A stretch of 64,000 nt of DNA from Mucilaginibacter robiniae (GTDB lineage: Bacteria; Bacteroidota; Bacteroidia; Sphingobacteriales; Sphingobacteriaceae), in contig NZ_CP051682.1 of the NCBI RefSeq assembly GCF_012849215.1, positions 248,001 to 312,000 of the forward strand, given 5' to 3'. Position numbers and translations under genes: made by a program. Below the pieces are notes generated by a model. It made no database searches and had not been told where the DNA came from. It saw only the letters and a program-made list of their open reading frames with translations. Positions 1-7,517 of this stretch are shown one piece after another. Position 1 is the first letter of the stretch; every line of letters begins with the position of its first letter.

Positions 1-168
1 CTTATCAATATGATCTGTTTCTGTCAGGTTGTCTTTACGTCGTTTAGCTTCTTCGTATTGCCTTTCTATTTTCTCGGCATCACGATCATCTTTTGGCTTT
101 TCAGGGTTCACCGGGTTTTCCCACTCCTTCTCGCCATCTTCTGGTATTGCATTTTTTATAACAATCAT
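1..168 (-). CDS. Small charged hypothetical protein, 3' end outside window
   Basis: An open frame begins at the ATG at 166-168 and runs leftward off the window, giving at least 56 residues that start MIVIKNAIPEDGEKEW. The product is very hydrophilic, rich in Glu, Lys, Asp and Arg, with a Pro/Asn patch and a likely helical tail. There is no signal peptide or membrane segment in the visible part. I do not recognise the family. It points away from the MFS gene promoter region and is separated from that gene by about 220 bp in which I see nothing definite. Assignment as a real gene rests only on the intact frame and plausible composition. Confidence 0.5.
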   Translation of the reverse strand, partial: MIVIKNAIPEDGEKEWENPVNPEKPKDDRDAEKIERQYEEAKRRKDNLTETDHIDK

Positions 169-387
169 CGCAGCTAATTTTGATAAGTGATATGCCAACT
201 TAATGCCAAAATTGTGTTAGCTGTATTTGCAAACAAATACCAATCCTGAAGCATGGCATCAAAATGCAGCTTTTCACGATGTTACGACAATTAATCGCTA
301 CTCAGCACTGTAAAGCACACTGCCCTAAATTTTGAAATGGGTGTGGTCTGCAATAGTCAGTACTGTACTACAAGCGTACAATAAGTA

Positions 388-1578
388 CTACTTTTTACGA
401 CTACTCAACAAGTGCAACGCAATAACCACTACCGACAATACCAATCCAATCACGCATACACCGGTCCAATGATAGGCACCCCACATACGAGTAGCCAGGA
501 AAGTTCCTAATGAGCCGCCTATAAAATAGGTTACCATATAAACCGTGTTAATACGGTTACGTGCGTTAGGGTTTAAAGAGAATATAATGGCTTGATTAGC
601 TATGTGGGTTGCTTGTACGCCCATGTCCAATACAATTACCCCTATAATCAGCCCGATTAAACTTTGACTGGAGAAAATAAAGATAATGAAAGATGCCAGT
701 ACTAACAGTAAGGTATAAGTGATGATTTGATTAGTACCTTTTTTATCAGTTAAACGCCCGATTACAGAAGCTGCTAATGCACCAAAAGCTCCTACTAAAC
801 CAAACGCGCCAGCAGCTGTACTGCCCATGTGAAAAGCCGGCGTGTTAAGCAAAAATACAATGGTTGTCCAGAATGCACTAAACCCGGCAAAGCACAAAGC
901 ACCGCGTAAAGCAGCTAAACGTAGTTGAGGCTCCTGCCGGGTAATAGCTATTAACGATTTCATTAAATCCAGGTAAGTACCTTTGTAATCTGGTTCTACC
1001 TCGGGTACTATCCAGGCGATTAGTGCCCACATTAACAACATTAAACCAGCTGCTATATAAAACATGGCTCGCCAGCCTAGATAATCGCCCACTAAACCAC
1101 TAATGGTACGTGATAGCAATATACCGATGAGCAAACCACTCATTACAAAACCTATTTTCTTACCACGTTCTTCGGGGTTAGCTAAATGTGCAACCATAGG
1201 TACCAGTATCTGCGGAATCATGGAAGATACCCCTATTAAGTAACTAGCAACCGCCAGCACCCATAAAGCAGGCGCCACAGCAGCCAGCAACAAGGCTATA
1301 ATGATGAAAATGAAATTAATTACCATCAGCCGTTTACGCTTAAACATATCGGCCAGCGGAATAACAAACAACAGCCCGGTAGCGTAACCTATTTGGGTGT
1401 ACATGGCTATTTGGCCGACGGTACCATTACTCACATGGTACGTACGGGCGATATCACTCAGTAAAGGCTGATTGTAATAAATATTAGCTACTACCAGACC
1501 GGTAGCTATAGTCATTACCCATAAAACCAAAGAAGTAAGCTTTGCTGGCTGCTGCTGAGCCGATGATGTAGCGTTCAT
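388..1578 (-). CDS. MFS transporter (drug/metabolite exporter type)
   Basis: This 396-residue protein is a major facilitator superfamily transporter that sits in the inner membrane and probably exports small molecules by proton antiport. The chain is hydrophobic throughout, with about twelve predicted helices and a central hydrophilic loop near residues 195-215. Between helices 2 and 3 it carries the MFS loop signature in the form PLADMFKRKRLM (around residues 74-85). A second related loop, IGRLTDKKGT, follows in the C-terminal half. It is of the YnfM-like arabinose-efflux group by overall feel, but the substrate cannot be read from the sequence. The gene stands alone, facing the small gene at the window start. 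Its length is typical of the family. Confidence 0.85.
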   Translation of the reverse strand: MNATSSAQQQPAKLTSLVLWVMTIATGLVVANIYYNQPLLSDIARTYHVSNGTVGQIAMYTQIGYATGLLFVIPLADMFKRKRLMVINFIFIIIALLLAAVAPALWVLAVASYLIGVSSMIPQILVPMVAHLANPEERGKKIGFVMSGLLIGILLSRTISGLVGDYLGWRAMFYIAAGLMLLMWALIAWIVPEVEPDYKGTYLDLMKSLIAITRQEPQLRLAALRGALCFAGFSAFWTTIVFLLNTPAFHMGSTAAGAFGLVGAFGALAASVIGRLTDKKGTNQIITYTLLLVLASFIIFIFSSQSLIGLIIGVIVLDMGVQATHIANQAIIFSLNPNARNRINTVYMVTYFIGGSLGTFLATRMWGAYHWTGVCVIGLVLSVVVIALHLLSSRKK

Positions 1579-1893
1579 AATATCTTAACACAGTTTTACG
1601 GCGCAAAAGTGCTAAGCTTTTTTAATTAATGGATATTGGGTATTTACATATTGATGCCATTTTGCTAAAAACGTAATTTTTTAAACCTTTTAGTTTACTT
1701 TAATTTAACTTATATCATCAATTTGCGTATAAGACTATATTATAATGTAAAATGGAGGTACAAAAAGGTGGCTTTAAATAATTTCAGTAAAAATTTTGAA
1801 AAAAACTTGCACCCCAAACTAGATAGTGTTAATTTTACACCATAATAAAAATAGAACAAAAAGTCTTCTCATAATTTAGGTTTATAATTGGTT
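1579..1893. other. AT-rich intergenic region, no gene seen
   Basis: About 315 bp between the MFS start and an orphan hairpin. It is very AT-rich, and no frame of convincing length or composition is seen. It should contain the MFS promoter: on the minus strand a box resembling the Bacteroidetes -7 element (CACTTTTGCG) lies near 1602-1611, but it deviates at the first base. The right part might encode a short non-coding transcript that ends at the hairpin at 1894-1932; nothing else supports that. Confidence 0.4.
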
Positions 1894-1932
1894 AGTAAAA
1901 GCCGCCTGCCCATCAGGTGGCTTTACTTTTTT
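1894..1932 (+). terminator. Rho-independent terminator-like hairpin, orphan
   Basis: The arms AGTAAAAGCCGCCTG and CAGGTGGCTTTACT pair with a short loop (CCCAT) and are followed by a T tract on the plus strand. No plus-strand gene precedes it, so it either ends an unseen short RNA or works on the minus strand. A partial copy of the right arm (AGGTGGCTTTA) also occurs near 1767. Confidence 0.6.
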
Positions 1933-1980
1933 ACAAGCTTTTAGATCGTTGAACTTTTTTATTTAAAATAACACTCGTAA

Positions 1981-2011
1981 TTTGGCGGTATATAACTTTT
2001 TATTACTTTTG
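1981..2011 (+). promoter_or_regulatory. Bacteroidetes-type promoter of tRNA-Ala
   Basis: A TTTG box at 1981-1984 and a TACTTTTG box at 2004-2011 are separated by exactly 19 bp. This matches the Bacteroidetes primary sigma consensus TTTG / TAnnTTTG. The -7 box ends 11 bp before the first base of the tRNA, so transcription would start only a few bases upstream of the mature 5' end. The four rRNA promoters in this window have the same spacing. Confidence 0.85.
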
Positions 2012-2022
2012 CCCACACCGAC

Positions 2023-2096
<74 letters not shown>

Positions 2097-2114
2097 CATT
2101 GAAAACATCGATTC

Positions 2115-2158
2115 AAGCTCATATTGCACGATTTTACATCTGTAGTATGAGCTTTTTT
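2115..2158 (+). terminator. Terminator after tRNA-Ala
   Basis: AAGCTCATA and TATGAGCTT form a 9-bp stem around a loop of about 20 nt, followed by TTTTTTG on the plus strand. It lies 18 bp past the tRNA. The remaining sequence up to 2393 is AT-rich and shows no gene. Confidence 0.75.
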
Positions 2159-2393
2159 GTTGGGTAAAGTTTAGAAATTTCATAGTTACAATATACAATT
2201 ACCGCACTTATCAGCAATAAGCCCACTAAAGATTTCATTCTCACAACAAAAGCTTACCAACTACCCACATTTCCTACCCTATTCAACTATTTACCAAACA
2301 GATTTTTATAAATAAGGTATTAACTACAACACTTTCCGATCAGACAGCTATTTCTTGCAGCTCCCCTCCTTCTCATTTTTTAGTTAAACACCT

Positions 2394-4064
2394 ATGTTTA
2401 CCAATTTTAGTGAAGCCGAAAGGGCTATGCGCATACCTCAAGACCGTCGGATGTATATCGGATTAAAACCTTATACCTGGCTGGCCTTCTTCCTGGTTAT
2501 CTTTTTAACAGTTGGTGTAGCTTGGATACAATATCTCGTTTTCGGATTACCAAATGATCCTTCTATCCAACTTCCGCCTGTTACAGCTGCTGATCCTAAA
2601 GGATTTCCCTGGTGGTTATGTCTCAGTCATTGGGTGAACTTCTTTTTTTTGATACTCATTATCAGAAGCGGCCTCTCCATCCTGGTTGATCATCCCCGCT
2701 TGTACTGGAACCGCGGCTGTGCTCGTGATACTGAGTGGATTCGGTTTACGCCTATCAAAGTTCCGGATAATAAAGTGTGGACTGCTAAAGAAGATGCCCG
2801 CTATTTAAATCCCGTCATCGGTTTGCCTGGTTACCGCCATACTGTTGGCTTAGCGCGATGCTGGCATTTTATCACCGTTCCGTTTTTTCTGCTTAATGGC
2901 ATTGTGTTTATAGTTATGCTATTTGTAACCAACCAATGGAAACGACTGATCCCCACATCATGGAACATTGTACCAGATTCATGGAAGGTATTTGTACATT
3001 ACACAACCTTCAATATGCCTATTGAGCCTAATGGCTTTTATCATTACAATGCCTTGCAGCAACTCTCCTACTTTGGTGTGGTTTTTATATTAGCTCCGGT
3101 GGCTATGCTTTCTGGTATGGCTATGTCGCCAGCTATTGAGAACCGTTTCCATTGGTTTCCTAAATTGTTTGGCAACCGGCAAGGAGCACGTTCCATTCAC
3201 TTTTTAGTTATGCAGGCTTATGTGGCTTTCATTATTATACATGTGGCAATGGTTGCTGCCACAGGTTTTGCCCGCAACATGAACCATATAGTGGCCAGTA
3301 ATGATAATACTGTAAGCTATGCCGGCTTGTATGGCGGTATAGCCATTATTCTGTTTACTATATTATTTGGCTTTGCAGCACATTGGCTATCCTGGCGGCG
3401 CCCACGTTCTTTACAACATACCGAAGCAGCCATTAATGGTACCCTATGGGGATTAAATATCAATAAACTAAAACCACAAAGGTATTTTAAGAAGGAAGAT
3501 ATATCACCTTATTTTTGGGTAAATGGCAAAATGCCTAATCCTGATGAGTGGCGCAACCTAGTTAAAAATGATTTCAAAGATTATAAACTTAGGGTAAGCG
3601 GATTAGTTGAAAACCCGGTAGAGTTATCGCTAGAAGATATGATGAAGCTGGGTAAAGATCAAAATATCACCATGCATCATTGTATTCAAGGGTGGACCGG
3701 CATAGCCGAATGGGGCGGCCTATCTATTAGCAAGCTGATAGAATTGGTTAAACCTCACCCGTCAGCTACCACAGTAGTATTTTATTCTTTTGGTGAAGGT
3801 TTATACGGCGGTGTTTATTACGATACCCACAGTTTAGACAATTGCCTGAAACCAGAATCCATTCTGGCTTGGGAAATGAACTACGAAACATTGCCCGACA
3901 AACATGGTGCACCGCTACGTCTTCGGGTGGAGAATCAGTTGGGGTACAAAATGGTTAAGTGGGTCAAATCAATCGAGTTTGTCGAAAGCTATGAACAAGT
4001 AGGCAAAGGCTTTGGCGGGAAGAATGAAGACGACGAGTTTTTTGATCTGCTGGCAGATACATAA
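2394..4064 (+). CDS. Membrane-fused molybdopterin oxidoreductase (cytochrome b561-like domain + sulfite-oxidase-type domain)
   Basis: The 556-residue protein combines a multi-helix membrane domain with a C-terminal sulfite-oxidase/MsrP-type molybdopterin domain. Helices are visible near residues 28-50, 73-96, 153-180, 220-245, 268-292 and 310-332. Several histidines in or beside them (for example CLSHW, CWHF, IIHVAM) could bind b haem. From about residue 365 the soluble domain begins. Its likely molybdenum ligand is Cys430 in MHHCIQGWTGIAEWGG, and the ending KMVKWVKSIEFVE is typical of the fold. The architecture resembles a fused, reordered MsrPQ (YedYZ) pair. No TAT signal precedes the Mo domain, and no separate dimerization domain follows. 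Substrate unknown; oxidoreduction of an S- or N-oxide coupled to the quinone pool is an inference. The gene appears monocistronic. Confidence 0.85.
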   Translation: MFTNFSEAERAMRIPQDRRMYIGLKPYTWLAFFLVIFLTVGVAWIQYLVFGLPNDPSIQLPPVTAADPKGFPWWLCLSHWVNFFFLILIIRSGLSILVDHPRLYWNRGCARDTEWIRFTPIKVPDNKVWTAKEDARYLNPVIGLPGYRHTVGLARCWHFITVPFFLLNGIVFIVMLFVTNQWKRLIPTSWNIVPDSWKVFVHYTTFNMPIEPNGFYHYNALQQLSYFGVVFILAPVAMLSGMAMSPAIENRFHWFPKLFGNRQGARSIHFLVMQAYVAFIIIHVAMVAATGFARNMNHIVASNDNTVSYAGLYGGIAIILFTILFGFAAHWLSWRRPRSLQHTEAAINGTLWGLNINKLKPQRYFKKEDISPYFWVNGKMPNPDEWRNLVKNDFKDYKLRVSGLVENPVELSLEDMMKLGKDQNITMHHCIQGWTGIAEWGGLSISKLIELVKPHPSATTVVFYSFGEGLYGGVYYDTHSLDNCLKPESILAWEMNYETLPDKHGAPLRLRVENQLGYKMVKWVKSIEFVESYEQVGKGFGGKNEDDEFFDLLADT

Positions 4065-4128
4065 TATTTTTTTGTAGTTATGACCAGTCAACAACTGGCC
4101 ACAACTACAAGTATGAAACATAAGTTTA

Positions 4129-4761
4129 TCAAAGATTCAAATGTTTAGGTAATGGAATATGCTGGCTAAACTGATCTGCAACCGGCGCCATCCTTTGCGT
4201 TTGTAACGGAATAATACCAGACCAGATGCGCAGCTGTTTATCTTCTGGCTCATCGTTAGGCATACCTGTTCTTACTTTAGCAGACGCTTCTTCCAAGTTA
4301 AAGGCCAGCACTGTTGTTTTACGCATTTCACTTTCTGTAACCAGTCTTAAATAATTCCAGCTATTGGGTACCACTTTGTTGGTTAACCATTCCAAAGCTT
4401 TAACCTTTTCCGCAGGTAGTTCTATTTTCTCAGCTTGAGCAAAAATTATAACTGATCGGTAATTCATTGAATAGCTAAAAGCAGACTTGGCAACTACCAA
4501 CGCATCCGTTAAAGTAACTACTATACAAACGGGTATCCCTTTTTCTATCTCCCGTATAAAATGGCTACCTACCGAACCATGAAGATAAATTTTATCCTCA
4601 TACCGAACAAAAGCAGTAGGTATAGAAAACGGACGATTATCAATCACACAACTAATGGTACAAAGTAATGCTTCATCCAATATCGGGTAAATAGTTTCTG
4701 CATCAAAATGAGCCCGTTTAGGAGCACGACTTGGAATTAAGTGAGCAGCAGGTGTTTTCAT
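4129..4761 (-). CDS. Pyridoxamine 5'-phosphate oxidase family protein
   Basis: This 210-residue soluble protein has the split-barrel flavin-binding fold of the PNPOx-like superfamily. Visible hallmarks are an N-terminal strand pair around PFSIPTAFVRYEDKIYLHGS (residues about 44-63), the central NYRSVIIFAQAEKI segment (about 100-113) and a C-terminal basic/tryptophan region (RIWSGIIPLQ). Members bind FMN or F420 and act on small molecules; most are not true PdxH enzymes. It is divergently transcribed from a MocR/PdxR-type regulator with only 78 bp between them. That arrangement is commonly seen for the regulator and its target, so a role linked to vitamin B6 or amine metabolism is an inference. 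Confidence 0.85.
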   Translation of the reverse strand: MKTPAAHLIPSRAPKRAHFDAETIYPILDEALLCTISCVIDNRPFSIPTAFVRYEDKIYLHGSVGSHFIREIEKGIPVCIVVTLTDALVVAKSAFSYSMNYRSVIIFAQAEKIELPAEKVKALEWLTNKVVPNSWNYLRLVTESEMRKTTVLAFNLEEASAKVRTGMPNDEPEDKQLRIWSGIIPLQTQRMAPVADQFSQHIPLPKHLNL

Positions 4762-4770
4762 AGCTTTATT

Positions 4771-4824
4771 TTTTTACAAATCTCTATTTTTAACGGGTGA
4801 GTATATCCATCCAGTTTTTACAAA
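4771..4824. promoter_or_regulatory. Candidate MocR-type operator: direct repeat in divergent promoter region
   Basis: The 10-base word TTTTTACAAA occurs twice in the same orientation, at 4771-4780 and 4815-4824, 44 bp apart, inside the 78-bp gap between the PNPOx-like gene and the MocR-type regulator. MocR-family regulators are known to bind direct repeats in such divergent gaps. The region is AT-rich, so chance repetition cannot be excluded. Confidence 0.4.
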
Positions 4825-4839
4825 AAGAGTAGTCCACTT

Positions 4840-6318
4840 ATGCAGCCTCTCCTCTCCCTGCTTACAATCAATAAAGCGGATGCCAAATCCGTTTACTTGC
4901 AATTAGCTGAACAGCTTACAACATTAATCAGAACCGGCACTTTACCAGCAGGCCATCGTTTGCCCAGTACCAGAAAGCTATCTGAACTGCTAAAACTACA
5001 CCGTAAAACAGTAATACGGGCTTATGATGAGTTACTGGCACAAGGCTGGCTGGAAAGCACTTCAGGAAGCGGCACTTATGTATCCAAAAGTTTGCCGGAT
5101 GTTAAACCACAACACCTAGCCCAACATACAATGCAAGCCATAAACCCTGTAAAAACAGCGGGCTTTACTTTTGAAGAAGAAACCCACTTAGCCAGAGAAG
5201 TAATAAAAGTATCTGCCACGTATCACCTGGATGATGGTTTTCCAGATGCCAGATTGTTTCCACTAAAGGATCTCTCCAGAGCTTACCGTACGCAATTACT
5301 CATCGGTAATCCCTATACGAGACTAGGGTACGATGATCCGCAAGGTTCAGCATGGTTAAGAGAGGAATTGGCTACATACTTGAAAGATACCCGTGGGTTG
5401 AAAGTAACTGCTCAAAATATTCTGATTACGCGCGGATCGGTTATGGGCTTATACCTGGCATGTACCGCATTGCTGAAAAAGGGAGACATAGTGATTACGG
5501 GTGCACCAGGATGGGCCGGTGCAGATACCAACTTTATACAGGCAGGTGCCGAACTGATTCGGATACCGGTAGATGATTATGGATTGCAAATAGAACACCT
5601 GGAACAGCTTTGTCAACTTAAGCCGGTACGAATGGTTTACGTAACGTCCCACCATCATTACCCCACAACCGTTTCATTGCGTGCAGACCGTCGTATTCAG
5701 TTGCTTGCTCTTGCGGATAGGTATAAGTTCATTGTTTTTGAAGATGATTACGACTATGACTTTCATTACGAGAACAAGCCGCTTCTACCTTTAGCGGGCG
5801 CAGACTTATCAGGTTTAGTACTCTATTGTGGTTCTTTTACCAAAACCATCTCTCCTGCTTTTCGGATAGGCTATCTGGTCGGGTCAGAAGATGTAATTAA
5901 ACATTTAGCGCGCTTGCGCAGAACGATTGACCGGCAGGGAGATATAATGTTAGAAAATGCTATGGCAGAGCTGTTGCAAAACGGCATTATACAGCGACAC
6001 TTGCGTAAATCATTACGTTTATACCGGCAAAGGCGCGACCTGTTTTGTCATCTTCTGAAAAGTGAATTAAGCGACTTTCTGGAATTTAAAATACCGGAGG
6101 GCGGCATGGCCGTATGGGTCAAGTTTAGTTCTACCATTAACCTAACTGAGCTGGCGCAAAAAGCTTTAAAGCGAGATCTTTATTTCTCCAATGGCGTTGC
6201 GCATAATAGCTCGGACAAGAAACTTAATGCTACACGCTTCGGCTTTGCTTCTTCTACCCCGCAAGAACTGGAAGACTGCATAGCCATATTGAAGCAATTA
6301 CTAAAAGATAAATCTTAA
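4840..6318 (+). CDS. MocR/PdxR-family transcriptional regulator (GntR HTH + aminotransferase-like domain)
   Basis: At 492 residues this is a full-length MocR-type regulator. Residues 1-80 form a GntR winged helix (SVYLQLAEQLTTLIRTGTL, LPSTRKLSELLKLHRKTVIRAY). A linker joins it to a fold-type I aminotransferase domain from about residue 120 to the end. The PLP-binding lysine is predicted at Lys335 in GSFTKTISPAFRIGY, and the cofactor aspartate region appears as VFEDDYDYDFHYE. Such proteins sense PLP or amino compounds and usually control a divergent gene, here the PNPOx-like gene. The ATG at 4840 gives the usual N-terminus of the family. Confidence 0.9.
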   Translation: MQPLLSLLTINKADAKSVYLQLAEQLTTLIRTGTLPAGHRLPSTRKLSELLKLHRKTVIRAYDELLAQGWLESTSGSGTYVSKSLPDVKPQHLAQHTMQAINPVKTAGFTFEEETHLAREVIKVSATYHLDDGFPDARLFPLKDLSRAYRTQLLIGNPYTRLGYDDPQGSAWLREELATYLKDTRGLKVTAQNILITRGSVMGLYLACTALLKKGDIVITGAPGWAGADTNFIQAGAELIRIPVDDYGLQIEHLEQLCQLKPVRMVYVTSHHHYPTTVSLRADRRIQLLALADRYKFIVFEDDYDYDFHYENKPLLPLAGADLSGLVLYCGSFTKTISPAFRIGYLVGSEDVIKHLARLRRTIDRQGDIMLENAMAELLQNGIIQRHLRKSLRLYRQRRDLFCHLLKSELSDFLEFKIPEGGMAVWVKFSSTINLTELAQKALKRDLYFSNGVAHNSSDKKLNATRFGFASSTPQELEDCIAILKQLLKDKS

Positions 6319-6403
6319 TTTACACCCTAAAAAGTTTCAGCGAGTTTAAACTATGGCTTAGAAATTCAATCCAACTAACTCTTAACTAACGGTTTAATTT
6401 AGC

Positions 6404-7255
6404 ATGAAGGATTTCTATTCTATTTTGGGAGCGGATGCCAAGTCTACTTCCGTTGAAATAAGTGAGGCTTATGGGAAACTATCAGCCAAGTTTCACCCGG
6501 AAATTAATGCGAGCGATCAGTATTTTGAAAAGCGATTCCAGGAGATTCATGAAGCTTATGAAATATTAAGCGATCCTGCAAAGCGCCGTCAGTATGACAG
6601 AAGGTATAAACAACAGTTAAAACGTTTAAGAACTAAGCGGATTGATGTAATTTTTACCATTGTTTTGGTGCTGTTTACTTTCATTTTTGGTCATTACGTT
6701 ATAAAGTCCATCAGTAAATCCAAACCGGGTCCTCCTACACAATTAGCAGCTGTTACCGTTAACTCTGCTCCTGTTCATACTGTTAAGCACCATAAAAAAC
6801 GAAAACACAGGTTAAGGATTCAGGCTGATAATAGTTCATGGCAAGCTAACATCAATAAAACAACAGCAAACACGAAGCACAATCAGGCTCCGCCTACTGC
6901 AATTATTTCTAAAGTAACTACAACAGCTAGCAATCATCCTGTAATTACAGCGCCAGCAACCACAACACCTATAACCACAAAAAAGATACCTGTAGAAAAT
7001 TATACAGATACGAAAGCCGCTCATAACAACACTCCTATTGAACACCAAAGCAATTATTTATACACTACTGATATTGTTGGTAATGAAACCGGTGTTGTCA
7101 ACATGAGAAAGTATGATTATTATAGTTCGGCTGTAATTAAGGTAATTCCATCACATGCTAAAGTGTTCGTGCTGGCTAAAGGTGATAACTATTACAAAAT
7201 ACAGTTCGAAAGTACTACTGGCTATGTACCGGCTTGGACAGTTCAAACGCACTAA
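6404..7255 (+). CDS. Membrane-anchored J-domain-like protein with C-terminal SH3-like domain; HPE instead of HPD
   Basis: The 283-residue protein starts with a J-domain-like module (residues about 3-67: FYSILGADAKST, FHPEINASD, FQEIHEAYEILSDPAKRRQYDRRY). The invariant HPD tripeptide needed to stimulate DnaK ATPase reads HPE at residues 31-33. A transmembrane helix follows at about 80-103. Then comes a low-complexity Thr/Ala/Pro/Lys linker, and from about 220 an SH3b-like segment (GVVNMRKYDYYSSAVIKVI ... TGYVPAWTV). The layout suggests a cytoplasmic J-like head and a periplasmic SH3 tail that may touch the cell wall. Function is not known. It lies 86 bp after the MocR-type gene and may be transcribed on its own. 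Confidence 0.8.
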   Translation: MKDFYSILGADAKSTSVEISEAYGKLSAKFHPEINASDQYFEKRFQEIHEAYEILSDPAKRRQYDRRYKQQLKRLRTKRIDVIFTIVLVLFTFIFGHYVIKSISKSKPGPPTQLAAVTVNSAPVHTVKHHKKRKHRLRIQADNSSWQANINKTTANTKHNQAPPTAIISKVTTTASNHPVITAPATTTPITTKKIPVENYTDTKAAHNNTPIEHQSNYLYTTDIVGNETGVVNMRKYDYYSSAVIKVIPSHAKVFVLAKGDNYYKIQFESTTGYVPAWTVQTH

Positions 7256-7320
7256 GTAAAACACCAACTGTAAAAATTTTAAGCTAAATTCTACTTCTCT
7301 CCATATTTAAATCAAACGTA

Positions 7321-7364
7321 AAAACCATAAAGAAGTCATTTGCTGTCAGCCTCCTTATGGTTTT
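7321..7364 (+). terminator. Hairpin terminator after J-domain gene
   Basis: AAAACCATAA (7321-7330) pairs with TTATGGTTTT (7355-7364). The downstream T tract is interrupted by G (TTTTGTTTGG), so efficiency is uncertain. Confidence 0.5.
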
Positions 7365-7517
7365 GTTTGGCTGATTAATCGATACAAGTTTTTCATTCAT
7401 CGACACTTCACAGCGTACGTGTGTAATTAACGTAATATTTAATACCAATTAATTAAGGCTGAGTAATAAGCAGCCCGAATCAACTTGGTATTTGTATTTG
7501 CTGACTTTACACACTGT

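Noticed and set aside
7485..7517. TTG start extending the PKD protein by 11 residues
   Set aside because: It would bury the signal peptide behind non-typical residues; the ATG at 7518 is better.
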